Positions 37,201 to 47,388 of a DNA stretch of 64,000 nucleotides are shown here, one piece after another (position 1 is the first letter of the stretch; every line of letters starts with the position of its first letter). The position numbers and the translations under genes are program-made. The notes beneath the pieces are model-generated. The model searched no databases. It was not told the DNA's origin and saw nothing but the letters and a program-made list of their open reading frames with translations. Source of the DNA: Bacteroidetes bacterium UBA6221 (GTDB lineage Bacteria > Bacteroidota > Bacteroidia > Chitinophagales > Chitinophagaceae); NCBI GenBank assembly GCA_002421685.1, contig DISB01000005.1, forward strand, positions 21,041 through 85,040, in the 5' to 3' direction.

Positions 37201-38539
37201 TAACCTTTCCTGCCAAACCTGCGCTAATCCCATTGCGACTATGCAATTCCCAACCACTTTCACAGTAACAGGCTTCCTTAACGGCTGCAGCGATACGGCC
37301 ACCGTCTTTGTGGACGTGATACCCAAACCACCCGTATCCGCAGGGCCCGACAAAGAATACTGTATAGGCGGCTCAGATACGCTGCACGCTTCAGGAGCGA
37401 AAACCTATACATGGTCGCCTGCTGCGGGACTATCGTGCAACAATTGCCCGTCTCCCATAGCCAGCCCCGCATCCACAACGGTTTATACGGTCACAGGTGT
37501 GGATAGTATCGGTTGTAAGGCTACAGATAATGTTACTGTTACAGTCAACCCATTGCCCGTGATAAATGCCGGCGAAGACGTAACCGCTTGCGAAGGTGTA
37601 CCGGTGCAATTGAATGCAACCGGGGGAGTCAACTATACCTGGTCGCCCGCCGCCGGATTAAGCTGCACCAATTGCCCTGACCCGGTAGCAACACTCAACA
37701 ATACGACTGCCTATACAGTAAATGGCACCGATGCCAATGGCTGTACCAATACCGATGCAGTGACCGTGAATATTATCAACAGGCAGGAAGTGAGCTACAG
37801 CAAAGATGATTCCATATGCATAGGCGAAGAGATAGAACTGTTTGCTACCGGCGGTACCCATTACACATGGTCGCCGGCAGATAACCTCAGCAATGCCGGA
37901 GGCGCCAACACCAAGGCTTCGCCAGCTTCAACTACGCAGTACAGGGTTATCATTAAACAAGGCGACTGTTTTACAGATACAGGTTACACCACCATATTTG
38001 TTTTCGCCCCCCCGGAAATAAACGCCGGTCCCGATCAGCAATTGCAGGGTGGCAACGAGGTGAGACTGGAAACAAGAAGCAGCAATGTGACAACTTATGA
38101 ATGGACACCCGCAGATGGCCTTAGTTGTACAGGCTGTGCCAACCCGGTGGCATCGCCCAGGCGCACTACTACTTACCTGGTGAGAGTGGCGTCAGCACAG
38201 GGCTGCACGGCTGAAGATGATGTCACGGTATATGTTACCTGCAGCGGCGACCAGTTGTTCATAGCTAACACATTTACGCCCAACAACGATGGGGTTAACG
38301 ATTTGTTCTTCCCACAAGGCAAAGGCCTTACCACGGTACAACGCTTCAGCGTGTACAACCGCTGGGGCGAATTGCTGTTCGACAGGCAGAACATACCGCT
38401 GAACGACGCCACTTATGGTTGGGATGGTACATACAAAAGTGAGCCTTTGAAGCCGGATGTGTTTGTGTACGTAGTAAGGGCTGTGTGTGAAGACGGGCAG
38501 CCGATAGAAATAAAAGGAGATATATCACTGATACGATAA
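31253..38539 (+). CDS. Giant T9SS-secreted PKD/Ig-like repeat protein with CHU_C sorting domain
   Basis: 2428 residues. Signal peptide 1-24 (LAQ cleavage). Residues about 25-1182 are 14 PKD-type domains, most with the WDFGDG core and a GTYTV-LVV strand (several degenerate, such as the thirteenth, WDMNNG). Residues about 1183-2334 are 15 repeats of roughly 76 residues with the pattern AG..ICxGxSxxLxATGA, YTWSPATGLSCTNC, NPxASPTTTTTY, DxNGCxDTxxVTV; most carry four cysteines (IC, CxxC, GC). Residues about 2335-2428 form a gliding-motility type CHU_C domain (TFTPNNDGVNDLF, VYNRWGELLFD, YGWDGTYKS), a T9SS type B export signal. It is probably surface adhesin or cell-cell/polysaccharide contact material. 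The partner gene follows after 27 bases. Confidence 0.93.
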   Translation: MIKNLYALAFLCMVNLLSYQGLAQAPVAAFSASKTSGCSPVVVQFTDQSTGNPTSWFWDLGNGGTSTLQNPAATYITPGTYTVILTATNSNGSTKDTNYITVHTSPTVAFTADTTSTCGTKTVSFTNNTTPGAPGAVSYFWDFGDGDSSTAVNPTHTYTYAGNFAVSLVVVNSNGCTSTLTKNNYIKVLPKPVASFAANSTSSCNAPFQVTFTNNSTNGVSYAWNFGDGNTSTSTNPSNTYTSPGTYNVRLVVTGSNGCKDTLTRNSYIVIGQVNANFTNSSPVCVGQNVTFTNTTTPGAGISRLWNFGNGGTDTAVNPVYKYNTAGTYTVTLIEQYANNCNDTISKSVTVNAKPTAGFVSADTVGCTVPFSADFTNTSTGAASYSWNFGPGTSTAANPTFVYNALGIYNVRLIAISSAGCRDTLTRNNYIKLQVPSGTVAAVPDSTCANTPVQFTAALAAPLYATNYRWDFGDGSSPVNCSACKTQTHSYSSNGTYTVQLIITTTAGCYDTIQKTITISSKPTAGFTGSPLTICPDATVGFTNSSTGANSYFWIWGDGFTDTTTNPAHTYNTTGMYTVSLIASNNGCKDTLTRSNYVTVQLPHADFTPTFQCSARLSYTFLDSSVGANTYSWDFGDGNTSSTAGNVTHTYAAPGTYNVELRVYNTATGCYDTMTRTISAKPITLPTFDANDTTLCKGQLLILSSNGPYDLTYKWYFGNKTNNAQGTVDPGFFADSAGVFDVKLVVTDSAGCMDSVVKTNHVRVGAPKPDFTASTVSPCKNAPVLFDETSPAGGFAITNRYWDFGDGFQASTASDTTSHSFNNPGPYTIKLVVTDANGCRDSLTKTDYIYAYKPTAQFHSEDTIVCAGDTVEFVNNSGGTSFTSFWQFGDGNTSTVTTPEHIYNSLGNYTVKLNIIDSFGCKDSMTRVDYIKVQKPTAAFTMSDSVANCPPLTVYMTNTSTNGSSYAWTFGNNNQSSFTNPSTTYTYPGVYTVKLVATNIAGCKDTTTKTVTVNGPTGTYSYTPITGCNPLTVQFTAVSNNTTSYIWDMNNGYTQTTGTGSFTYTYTQNGRYVPKLILSDGALCQVPIQNTDTIKVDELQADFSFTASGNLCKTDTVHFNDTILTTLSPLSTRSWNFGDGGTSTAQDPSHYYSAPGTYQVRLVVTNTNGCNDTIIKVLTIHALPVVSAGAAPDSICPGQPTGAQLTATGAATYNWTPATGLSCTNCSNPQANPQATTTYIVTGTDTNGCAANDTVTVNLKPKPVVTISGDTTICEGETTQLTASGAISYAWSPATGLSCTSCSNPIASPSATTAYTIIGTNGSGCKDTSTVTITVLPKPVVTTNGNQAICNQDTALLIASGAASYLWSPATTLSCGTCDSTQAHPATTTIYSVVGTGANGCKDTATVTVSVNTLPVVSAGNDKAICTGSSTTLQATGAISYTWTPATGLSCTNCANPTANPTTTTTYIVTGVNGTNCSDQDTVTVVVHPLPTVSAGTNKTICKGFGVTLQATGANTFTWSPATGLSCTNCPNPTASPIVTTIYTVTGIDSNGCSDTGVVTVVVNPQPTVSTGANKTICLNDSTQLQATGAITYVWSPAAGLSSTNVANPKASPSATTTYTVIGTDANGCKDTATVTVNVNPLPVVTAGANKSICTGSSVLLTATGASSYTWSPNTGLSCANCANPTASPTTTTTYTITGVDVNGCTDTGQITVVVNPLPNVSAGSAQSICLNDSAQLQATGAASYTWSPTTGLSQPNIANPKASPASTTTYTVTGTDANGCVNTSTVTVTVKPLPVVNAGNDVAICLGSSVQLNATGAGTSGTYKWVPATGLSCSNCANPLASPTGTITYIVTGTASNLCTDTDTITVKVNTPPTVAAGANVDICTGDSTQLQATGADTYTWSPATGLSCTNCPDPFAKPTATTTYTTIGVDTNGCKDTASVTVTVKPLPVVTVSASRSKVCENDTVQLMATGGSPYAWFPNNNLSCQTCANPIATMQFPTTFTVTGFLNGCSDTATVFVDVIPKPPVSAGPDKEYCIGGSDTLHASGAKTYTWSPAAGLSCNNCPSPIASPASTTVYTVTGVDSIGCKATDNVTVTVNPLPVINAGEDVTACEGVPVQLNATGGVNYTWSPAAGLSCTNCPDPVATLNNTTAYTVNGTDANGCTNTDAVTVNIINRQEVSYSKDDSICIGEEIELFATGGTHYTWSPADNLSNAGGANTKASPASTTQYRVIIKQGDCFTDTGYTTIFVFAPPEINAGPDQQLQGGNEVRLETRSSNVTTYEWTPADGLSCTGCANPVASPRRTTTYLVRVASAQGCTAEDDVTVYVTCSGDQLFIANTFTPNNDGVNDLFFPQGKGLTTVQRFSVYNRWGELLFDRQNIPLNDATYGWDGTYKSEPLKPDVFVYVVRAVCEDGQPIEIKGDISLIR

Positions 38540-38566
38540 TAGAAAAAGGAAGTTCAAAATAATTCT

Positions 38567-39625
38567 ATGAAAAAATATTTAGGCATATTACTGTTGCCAT
38601 TGGCTTTATCAGCCACTGCGCAGGATATACATTTTTCCCAGTTTTACGAAAACTCTATCATGCGCAACCCCGCGCTTACAGGCATCTTCAGCGGCGATTA
38701 CAAAGTAGGCGCCAACTACCGCACGCAATGGAGCAATATATCCGTTCCCTTCAGGACATTCCTGGTGTCTGCGGAAACACGCGTAGTCACCAACCGGTCC
38801 ATAGGCGACTACCTAAGCTTTGGCGTTGCCGCTACTTACGACAGGGCGGGCAGCATCAGCTTCAACAGCCTGCAGGTGTACCCTGCGCTCAACTACAACA
38901 AATCGCTGGAGGATACCCGCAATTCATACCTCTCGGTGGGGTTTGCCGGGGGATATATCCAGCGTTCCATAGATTTTTCGAGGGCGACATTCAGTACCCA
39001 ATATGTAAACGGCAGCTACTCATCCACCAACATGTCCGGCGAAAATTTCAACAACACCACCTTACAAAACTATGATGTAGCCGCTGGCATCAGCCTCAAT
39101 AGTTCAGCAGGCCCCGGCAATATCGTAAACTATTACATGGGTGTTTCAGCCTTTCACCTGAACAAGCCGAAACATACATTCAAAGACGATAATGTGCTGA
39201 TAGTACTGGCCACCAAATATGCAGGTAATGCTGGTTTCAGTTGGCGCATCAACAACCAGTTCGGGCTGAACGGCCACCTTGATTATTACATGCAGGGCAC
39301 TTACAGAGAGCTGATTGGCGGCGCCATGGTAAGCTGGCAAACGGTTGGCGAAACCAGTAACAACTTTAAGCTGTATGCGGGCCTGTTCATTCGCGCCAAA
39401 GATGCATTCATACCTACGCTGAAGATTGACTATGATATTTATTCCCTCACTTTCTCGTACGATGTAAACACCTCGGGCCTGCAACCGCATACACGCGGGG
39501 CCGGCGGCTCTGAAATATCGTTGTTTATCAAGGGACGGTACAAAAGGTCAAGCCAATATGGTTCTAACCTCAGTTGCCCCCGGTTCGACCATATGCTGCA
39601 GGGCGATCCCGGCATGTACAACTAA
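38567..39625 (+). CDS. PorP/SprF-family T9SS outer-membrane protein
   Basis: 352 residues with a signal peptide (cleaved after SATAQ). The opening DIHFSQFYENSIMRNPALTG is the hallmark of the PorP/SprF family, followed by KVGANYRTQWSNI and repeated barrel strands. SprF in Flavobacterium is needed for secretion of the type B CTD protein SprB encoded next to it; the same pairing is seen here, with only 27 bases between the genes. I infer that this protein is the dedicated outer-membrane partner of the giant adhesin. A strong terminator follows. Confidence 0.93.
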   Translation: MKKYLGILLLPLALSATAQDIHFSQFYENSIMRNPALTGIFSGDYKVGANYRTQWSNISVPFRTFLVSAETRVVTNRSIGDYLSFGVAATYDRAGSISFNSLQVYPALNYNKSLEDTRNSYLSVGFAGGYIQRSIDFSRATFSTQYVNGSYSSTNMSGENFNNTTLQNYDVAAGISLNSSAGPGNIVNYYMGVSAFHLNKPKHTFKDDNVLIVLATKYAGNAGFSWRINNQFGLNGHLDYYMQGTYRELIGGAMVSWQTVGETSNNFKLYAGLFIRAKDAFIPTLKIDYDIYSLTFSYDVNTSGLQPHTRGAGGSEISLFIKGRYKRSSQYGSNLSCPRFDHMLQGDPGMYN

Positions 39626-39647
39626 ATCATATTTTTGATAAAAAAGG

Positions 39648-39683
39648 AATGGGCGCACTGCATTGTGCGCCCATTCTTTTTTT
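39648..39683 (+). terminator. Strong Rho-independent terminator after the adhesin operon
   Basis: AATGGGCGCAC and GTGCGCCCATT form a perfect 11-bp stem with loop TGCATT and are followed by CTTTTTTT. It ends the adhesin/SprF-like transcript and, read on the other strand, may also stop the converging regulator transcript. Confidence 0.9.
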
Positions 39684-39699
39684 AAAAATTCAAAATATT

Positions 39700-40407
39700 T
39701 TAGTCCGACGCCTGTGCGCCGTCAAATACGAACTTAAAGCCTATACCGTGTATGGTCTGCAATTCCACACCGGGTTGGTCTTTCAGGTATTTGCGCACTT
39801 TGGTGATGAACACGTCCATGCTCCTGCCCAGGAAGTAATCTTCCTTGCCCCATACATTCAGCAATATCTCATCGCGCTTCAATACCTTATTGGCATTGGC
39901 ACAGAGATATTTTATCAGGTCGGCCTCACGCTGGGTCAGTTGTTTGTCCTTGCCACCACCACGCAGCACCAGGTTGTTATAATCAAATTCCAGGTTGCCC
40001 AGTTTTATGGCTTCCGTCATCTCCTCCTCGTGCTTCATCGTGCGCTTCAGGAACACCTCGAGGCGCAACAGCAACTCCTGCATATTGAACGGCTTGGTGA
40101 TATAATCGTCGGCGCCGCTACGGAAACCGGCTATTTTATCATCATCCATAGATTTTGAAGTAAGCAGCAGGATAGGGATGTGTTGGTTTTTCTGCCTGAT
40201 CTGGTTGGCCAGGCTCATGCCATCTTTTTTAGGAAGCATTACGTCCAGCAGGCAAATATCAAAATTGTGTTTCATGAATTGCTGCCAGGCTGCTTCAGCA
40301 TCCGGGCAATGCACCACTTCATAGCCATTTTTGGTCAGGCTATCTTTCACTACATAACTCAGCGTTGCGTCGTCTTCTACAAGTAGTATTTTCGCTTTAT
40401 CCGCCAT
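39700..40407 (-). CDS. OmpR/PhoB-type response regulator
   Basis: 235 residues. Receiver domain about 6-118 with acidic pair Glu11-Asp12, phospho-acceptor Asp55 (CLLDVMLPKKDG) and Lys in LLLTSKSMDDD; winged-helix DNA-binding domain about 135-228 with LTQREADLIKYLCANANKVL and a recognition helix around GRSMDVFITKVRKYL. It is a two-component transcription factor with no kinase gene beside it. Its upstream 270 bases contain no gene but include an inverted repeat CGGGAA/TTCCCG near 40514-40534 that could be in the leader. Confidence 0.93.
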   Translation of the reverse strand: MADKAKILLVEDDATLSYVVKDSLTKNGYEVVHCPDAEAAWQQFMKHNFDICLLDVMLPKKDGMSLANQIRQKNQHIPILLLTSKSMDDDKIAGFRSGADDYITKPFNMQELLLRLEVFLKRTMKHEEEMTEAIKLGNLEFDYNNLVLRGGGKDKQLTQREADLIKYLCANANKVLKRDEILLNVWGKEDYFLGRSMDVFITKVRKYLKDQPGVELQTIHGIGFKFVFDGAQASD

Positions 40408-40681
40408 ATATCGCTTTATATTATTTCCTGGTAATTCGACTTAATCCGTCAAAATTTATTCTCTTTCCGTCCGCCAAGATACAAATCCCCCTCCGCATGT
40501 ATATATATTTTCGGGAAAAATTGTCATTCCCGGAAAGATTTCCCTTTCGGTTAAAGATAAGTGTATTGCCAAAATCAGCTACAAGATAATTGATTACTGT
40601 AATAAATGAAAGTCTATGGCTTGAAATATGACTTACAACGACATATGTGCCGGTATTCATAAATCGCTAAACCCCATAAGA

Positions 40682-41347
40682 CTAATGCCTGGCAGCCGCT
40701 TCATTGATATCCCTGTTCTCCAGATGGACTTTGTCGCTACCATGAAGTACAATATTGATCATAGCCTGCCCTACTCTTACGGTGTCTGTCACTGAAGGAG
40801 AATTCTTCATTAACCGGAAGAACGGCCGCAGGATAAAATAAGTAGCATTGTACCATACTGTCCCCGACCTGATGCCTTTCATCGGCAAAATAAGCCCCGG
40901 GCGGAACATATAGGCTGCCTTGAAAGGCATGTTCAGCAAGGCATTTTCAGTTTTTCCTTTTACCCTTGCCCACATGCTGCGCCCTTTTTCCGAGCTGTCT
41001 GTACCGGCCCCAGATACGTAGATAAAAGTCATATTGGGATTAATGACAGTTTCAGCGAAGTGCAGGGTAAGGCTGTAGGTAATGCGTGTATATTGTTCTT
41101 CGCTCAGGCCTACTACAGACACCCCCAGGCAAAAAAAGCAGGCATCATATCCTCTAAGTTGGTCTTTTACGGCAGACAGGTTGTAAAAATCCTTATGAAT
41201 GATCTCTTTTAGTTTGGGATGCGCCAGCCCCAGCGGGTGGCGGTTTACCACCACCACTTCCGACACCCCGGGGTGTTCCAGGCACTCCAGCAAAACGCCT
41301 TTGCCTACCATCCCTGTTGTTCCCGTAATTATTACCCTTAGACCCAT
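40682..41347 (-). CDS. NAD(P)-binding Rossmann oxidoreductase, HTATIP2-like
   Basis: 221 residues from MGLRVIITGTTGMVGKG; a start six codons earlier is possible. The nucleotide-binding glycine motif is TGTTGMVG, followed by VVVVNRHPLG and CFFCLGVS in the positions usual for short atypical SDR proteins that resemble HTATIP2/CC3 or YbjT. TFIYVSGAGTDSSEKGRSMWARVKGKTE includes the S...K pair common in this group. The substrate is unknown. Single gene, convergent with nothing nearby. Confidence 0.82.
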   Translation of the reverse strand: MGLRVIITGTTGMVGKGVLLECLEHPGVSEVVVVNRHPLGLAHPKLKEIIHKDFYNLSAVKDQLRGYDACFFCLGVSVVGLSEEQYTRITYSLTLHFAETVINPNMTFIYVSGAGTDSSEKGRSMWARVKGKTENALLNMPFKAAYMFRPGLILPMKGIRSGTVWYNATYFILRPFFRLMKNSPSVTDTVRVGQAMINIVLHGSDKVHLENRDINEAAARH

Positions 41348-41440
41348 ACAATAAAGGTAAAGCAAATACCCATTAACATTATCCCTTACGTTTAAAACAA
41401 TAATGATAATGGCTTATCTTGTACGCTCAAATATGCAAAG

Positions 41441-42562
41441 ATGCTGGTGACGATACAACCCTGCGATTCGATAAGCGACCTCAAAAAGTTCGTGCAGTTC
41501 CCTTACGACCTGTACCGGAACAACAAATACTGGGTGCCGCCTATGAGGGCTGACGAATTGCAGGCGCTACAGCCGCATACCAATCCTGCATACAAAAACA
41601 GTGAGGCGCAATTCTGGATAGCCGTCAAGCACGGCAAGGTGGCGGGTCGAATCGGGGCGATCATCAACAGGGCTTACAACGAAAAAGCTGGTACACACCT
41701 GGGCAGGATAACCCGGCTGGAATTTATAGACGACAAGGAAGTAAGCAAGACCCTGCTGGACACAGCCGAAAAATGGATAAAGGACCGTGGCATGGAAGGT
41801 GTGCACGGCCCTCTGGGTTTTACCAACCTCGACCACCAGGCTATCCTCATAGAGGGGTTCGACTACCTGCCATCCATCGCATCAGAATACCACCTGCCTT
41901 ATTACAAGGAGCACATGGAGGCAGCAGGCTATAAGAAGGAAATGGACTGGGTAGAGTTTCGCCTGAAGCTGGCCACCGAGATACCTGAAAAAGCCCTGAA
42001 ACTGAACGAGATGATACAGAAGCGTTACAAGCTGAAGGTCATACATTTCAACTCGCAGAAGGAAATGAAACACTATGCGCCGAGGGTATTCGAGCTGCTG
42101 AACAATGCATTCGGCGAGTTGTTCAGCTTCGTGAACATGGATAAAGAACTGTCGGACTTCTATATCAAAAAATACTTCAACGTACTTAACCCTAAGTTTG
42201 TAAAGATTATCGAGGATGAGAACGGCAACCTTATAGGCTTTATTATCAGCCTGCCCTCGCTCAGCGAGGCGATGCAAAAGGCCAAAGGCAAATTATTTCC
42301 GCTGGGCTGGTACCATATACTGCGAGCGCTGAAGAAACCCAGGGTGGTGGACCTGCTGCTTACCGGCATCCATCCCGATTGGCAGGCACAGGGGGTAAGC
42401 GCGATACTCATTACCGAACTTCAGAAAGTAATGATGGAGCACGGCGTTACCCATGTGGAAACCACCGGCATCATCGAAACCAACGAAAAAGCCATCAACC
42501 ACTGGAAGAACTACGACCATATCCAGCACAAAAGGAAGAGGTGTTTTATAAAGATGTTTTAA
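41441..42562 (+). CDS. GNAT-like acyltransferase, function unknown
   Basis: 373 residues. The N-terminal half has PYDLYRNNKYWVPPMRADE, AVKHGKVAGRIGAIINRAYNE and VHGPLGFTNLDHQAIL; the C-terminal half has VKIIEDENGNLIGFIISLPS and LLTGIHPDWQAQGVSAILI, the last being a typical acetyl-CoA-binding turn. Proteins with this layout are widespread in Bacteroidota and are commonly annotated as GNAT N-acetyltransferases; the acceptor is not known. No operon partner. Confidence 0.8.
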   Translation: MLVTIQPCDSISDLKKFVQFPYDLYRNNKYWVPPMRADELQALQPHTNPAYKNSEAQFWIAVKHGKVAGRIGAIINRAYNEKAGTHLGRITRLEFIDDKEVSKTLLDTAEKWIKDRGMEGVHGPLGFTNLDHQAILIEGFDYLPSIASEYHLPYYKEHMEAAGYKKEMDWVEFRLKLATEIPEKALKLNEMIQKRYKLKVIHFNSQKEMKHYAPRVFELLNNAFGELFSFVNMDKELSDFYIKKYFNVLNPKFVKIIEDENGNLIGFIISLPSLSEAMQKAKGKLFPLGWYHILRALKKPRVVDLLLTGIHPDWQAQGVSAILITELQKVMMEHGVTHVETTGIIETNEKAINHWKNYDHIQHKRKRCFIKMF

Positions 42563-42585
42563 TCACACCAATTCCTAAAGGGGCT

Positions 42586-43113
42586 TTATTTCGCTAAGGC
42601 ATATTTCACCGACACCAGCCCCGTTTCATAGGTCTTACTTTCTATCAGTTGTAAAGGTACCCGGTTGCTGATGCCTGTAAATAGTGGCTTTCCAGAGCCT
42701 AATAGTATGGGATGGATAGATAACCATAGTTCATCAACCAGTCCCAGGTTCATAAGGGAGGTGGTGAGCGAAGCGCCGCCAAACAACCATATATCTTTGC
42801 CCGGCCCGTTCTTTATCTTTTCCACTTCCTCCTTTGTGTCGCCCGATACTATCACAGCGCCTTCTTTTATGTTAGTAAGCGTGTTGCTGAAAACGTACTC
42901 CTTCATCTCAGGCATAGCGGGAATGCCATCTCCACCGGCGCTCATTTGCTCTGATAGCTGGAAGCTCTTCCTGCCATAAAAGACGGCATCAATTCTTTTA
43001 AAGAAGTCGGACAGGCCGTAATCCTGGTCGGTGAAGCACCAGTCAAATTCGCCATTGGGCCCTTCAATAAATCCGTCGAGACTAACTGCTAAACCGAGTA
43101 TGATTTTGCGCAT
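42586..43113 (-). CDS. Dihydrofolate-reductase-like (RibD C-terminal domain) protein
   Basis: 175 residues, single domain. MRKIILGLAVSLDGFIEGPNG at the start and IWLFGGASLTTSLMNLGLVDELWLSIHPILLGSG toward the end are typical of the YyaP/YwjB group of the DHFR-like RibD C-terminal family, with the GGA turn binding NADPH. Small reductases of this type reduce diverse substrates; true DHFR activity is unlikely. Stand-alone gene, convergent with the preceding acyltransferase gene, 23 bases apart. Confidence 0.87.
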   Translation of the reverse strand: MRKIILGLAVSLDGFIEGPNGEFDWCFTDQDYGLSDFFKRIDAVFYGRKSFQLSEQMSAGGDGIPAMPEMKEYVFSNTLTNIKEGAVIVSGDTKEEVEKIKNGPGKDIWLFGGASLTTSLMNLGLVDELWLSIHPILLGSGKPLFTGISNRVPLQLIESKTYETGLVSVKYALAK

Positions 43114-43268
43114 TGGATGTTGTTTTCAGCAGCAAATATATCGGAGGTGGAAAGAATAAAAAAAAACCTAAGAGTTGGAACATTTAAGTCACACTCTTAA
43201 ACACCGTGTACCTCAATATCATTTCAGCCAGCAGTAACATTAACACGGATATCAACCCTATTTACATG

Positions 43269-44690
43269 TCATTCCAACCCCGCTATTTTCTTCTCAAATT
43301 CCCTGAAGCGTTTTTTCAAATCAGACTTTAATTTCTTCCTTACCTCCGGCTCTTCAATAAAAGAGTGTTCTATACTGTTGAATACATACCGCTTTATCTC
43401 GTCGTAACTGATGTGCGGGTAGCGATAAGCCAACAATACATACTGCTCCGTCAGGTTGGTGCGCAGCACGCCGGCGTCATCGGTGCTGATAACAATCGGT
43501 ACGCCAAACTGCCTGTACAGGCTGATGGGGTGGCGGTCGTTCTTCACTTTTAATATAAACTCATTGCTCACCAGGTTGATCTCCACCGCTATCTTATTTT
43601 CCGCCATATACCGCAGCAGGCCGTAGCTGTTTGTTTCATAGGGTATATCTACACCGTGACCTACACGCATCGCACCTGCCGTATGCACGGCATCTGTTAT
43701 ATGCCAGGTCATTTCTTCGGGCGGCACCATGCCCGGCGCCAGTTCTCCCGCGTGCATCGAGTAAGCCACATCAGGGTATTGTTGATGGCAGAACTTATAC
43801 ATCTGCATATGCAGCCAGTAATCGCCCATAGATGTTTCATTATTTTCCGGCGCCACTATATTCACCCCCACCAGCAGCGGACTGCTTTTGGTCGACTCAA
43901 ACGCAACAACCAAACTTTTAAATACCGGTAAAGGCTGCAAAACCCGCACTACATAATTCTGGTAACGCATAGTAAACCGGTCATCATCTATGCCGGCATC
44001 TTGATGCAGGGCTGCCAGCATCTCATTATATTGCTTCGCACATGTTTTTACATCCTTCTTTTGCAGCCAGTTATATACCTCCTGTAGCAATCGTTGCGTT
44101 TCAGCCTCATCGCGCCGGGCCTGTGCATCGCGCAGCAAGGCGGTATATCTATTTATTTCCGTAAGGTCAACATTGCAGGGTATGCCGGTAAACATGGTTT
44201 CTATATAACTCACGTTTTCTTTTATCGCCCTGTTTTTCAATTCCAGCAGGCCGGCCTTCAGGCTATCGTTGCTGGTGACGCCAAAGTAGCCGAATGTTTC
44301 AAAAAACTGCAGGTCTGATGGATAACTGACGCTATTATAATCCTTCACCGACCATTTCTGCACGAGTTGCTGTTTATAATAAGGCAGAGAATCACCCAGC
44401 GACGCAAAGCGCACAAAACCGGCCCCTTTTCCCGCAACCGTATCTTTTTGTACGATGCAGGTGCGCTTATTGATGAAACAGTTATTGGCAATCACCCGGT
44501 TGATATAGGTCTCTGTATAAATAGACCCGCTATAGTGATGGTGCAGGTCGCCCCCCTTGGGCATGGCCGAGAAAAAAGCCGTAAGCGCCGCCCGGTTATT
44601 CCGTATGCGTTCCAGGTATTCCCCGGCAGACTGCGCTGCTGATGATAAATACGTAAATAGCGAGAGTAAAATAATGGATATAGTTTTCAT
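43269..44690 (-). CDS. Secreted adenosine deaminase-like protein (ADGF type)
   Basis: 473 residues with a signal peptide (about 1-19). The metal-dependent amidohydrolase barrel has GDLHHHYSGS (His50 and His52 as zinc ligands), YSMHAGEL with zinc ligand and catalytic Glu, MRVGHGVDIPYE, and ISTDDAGVLRT with the conserved Asp pair. ADGF/ADA2-like enzymes act outside the cytoplasm, here in the periplasm or outside the cell, converting adenosine to inosine. There is no adjacent transporter or phosphorylase, so the physiological role (purine salvage) is inferred from the family. Confidence 0.87.
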   Translation of the reverse strand: MKTISIILLSLFTYLSSAAQSAGEYLERIRNNRAALTAFFSAMPKGGDLHHHYSGSIYTETYINRVIANNCFINKRTCIVQKDTVAGKGAGFVRFASLGDSLPYYKQQLVQKWSVKDYNSVSYPSDLQFFETFGYFGVTSNDSLKAGLLELKNRAIKENVSYIETMFTGIPCNVDLTEINRYTALLRDAQARRDEAETQRLLQEVYNWLQKKDVKTCAKQYNEMLAALHQDAGIDDDRFTMRYQNYVVRVLQPLPVFKSLVVAFESTKSSPLLVGVNIVAPENNETSMGDYWLHMQMYKFCHQQYPDVAYSMHAGELAPGMVPPEEMTWHITDAVHTAGAMRVGHGVDIPYETNSYGLLRYMAENKIAVEINLVSNEFILKVKNDRHPISLYRQFGVPIVISTDDAGVLRTNLTEQYVLLAYRYPHISYDEIKRYVFNSIEHSFIEEPEVRKKLKSDLKKRFREFEKKIAGLE

Positions 44691-44827
44691 TTGAGTATGT
44701 ATGCAGTGTAAAAGTATTAATTACCCCATAAAGTTTCTCTTTCCCTGGTACTCACTCCTCGCCCTTGTTTACTCAATATGGATACTGGAATAGCATTTGA
44801 GTCAAACAAATTGTTGCAAAAATTAGT

Positions 44828-44850
44828 CTCCCCTTTAGGGGGATAGGGGG
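44828..44850. repeat. Short GC-rich inverted repeat, CCCCT/AGGGG type
   Basis: CCCCTTTAGGGGG followed by ATAGGGGG, 23 bases upstream of uvrB. Same style as the repeats at 7264, 49761 and 58339. Confidence 0.45.
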
Positions 44851-44872
44851 AAGTTCCCGAACTTTACAAAGT

Positions 44873-46900
<2,028 letters not shown>

Positions 46901-47039
46901 TAACAGCTACAGGATTTTTACAATGACGGACCGGCGCTTATATTTTTTTATCCAGGGCGATGTCTCCTCTTTCTCCCCGCCTGCCTCTGCTTATCCGTAG
47001 GTCACTGCTTCGTGCCTCCCCGCTTTACAGGCGGGGGGC

Positions 47040-47143
47040 ACGAAGCAGTCTCGCGAAATGAGAGGCATGTCCGGTATTACGCGGGTACGGCACAAGAACA
47101 CTCTACTCAAAACCCGCACGGCATAATTGCGCCAACGGAGGGC
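47040..47143 (+). repeat. Direct repeat, copy A (about 104 bases)
   Basis: Begins ACGAAGCAGTCTCGCGAAAT and aligns with 47389-47490 along its whole length at roughly 80 percent, sharing TCCGGT, GGGTACGGCACAAGAA, CTCTAC, CGCACGG and TTGCG. It follows a perfect-looking inverted repeat that spans 47013-47046 (CTTCGTGCCTCCCCGC / GCGGGGGGCACGAAG). The two copies flank the 62-codon gene at 47156. Confidence 0.7.
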
Positions 47144-47155
47144 GGATTCAGTATC

Positions 47156-47344
47156 TCAAATATTATGTTTCCAGGCAGATAGCGGAACGCCAAACTCTTC
47201 TTCTGCAAAAACGATACACTGTTCAACCGTGTCTTGTAGATAGTCGTACATACACTTACCCTGCTCGTACACGTATAGATATACGCCTACATCCGGTCTG
47301 TCTTGCTCTATAATGTATTTCCTGTTGTTATGTTCTGCCTCCAT
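47156..47344 (-). CDS. Small hypothetical protein between two direct repeats
   Basis: 62 residues, soluble, acidic, with an aromatic-rich middle (VGVYLYVYEQGKCMYDYLQD) and a helical end (VEQCIVFAEEEFGVPLSAW). No known family. The amino-acid composition is that of a real protein, and similar small proteins with a VYLYVYE-type strand occur in Bacteroidota as far as I recall. It lies wholly between the two direct repeats, 12 bases after copy A and 44 bases before copy B, and might be carried with them. Function unknown. Confidence 0.6.
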   Translation of the reverse strand: MEAEHNNRKYIIEQDRPDVGVYLYVYEQGKCMYDYLQDTVEQCIVFAEEEFGVPLSAWKHNI

Positions 47345-47388
47345 GCTGTTTTTTGTTTTCTCTTCTCACTTCATCGTCCCTGCGAGGT

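Noticed and set aside
35000..38200. Regularly spaced repeated DNA that might be read as a CRISPR or tandem array
   Set aside because: The repeats are about 228 bases, in frame, and encode the 76-residue protein repeats of the adhesin.
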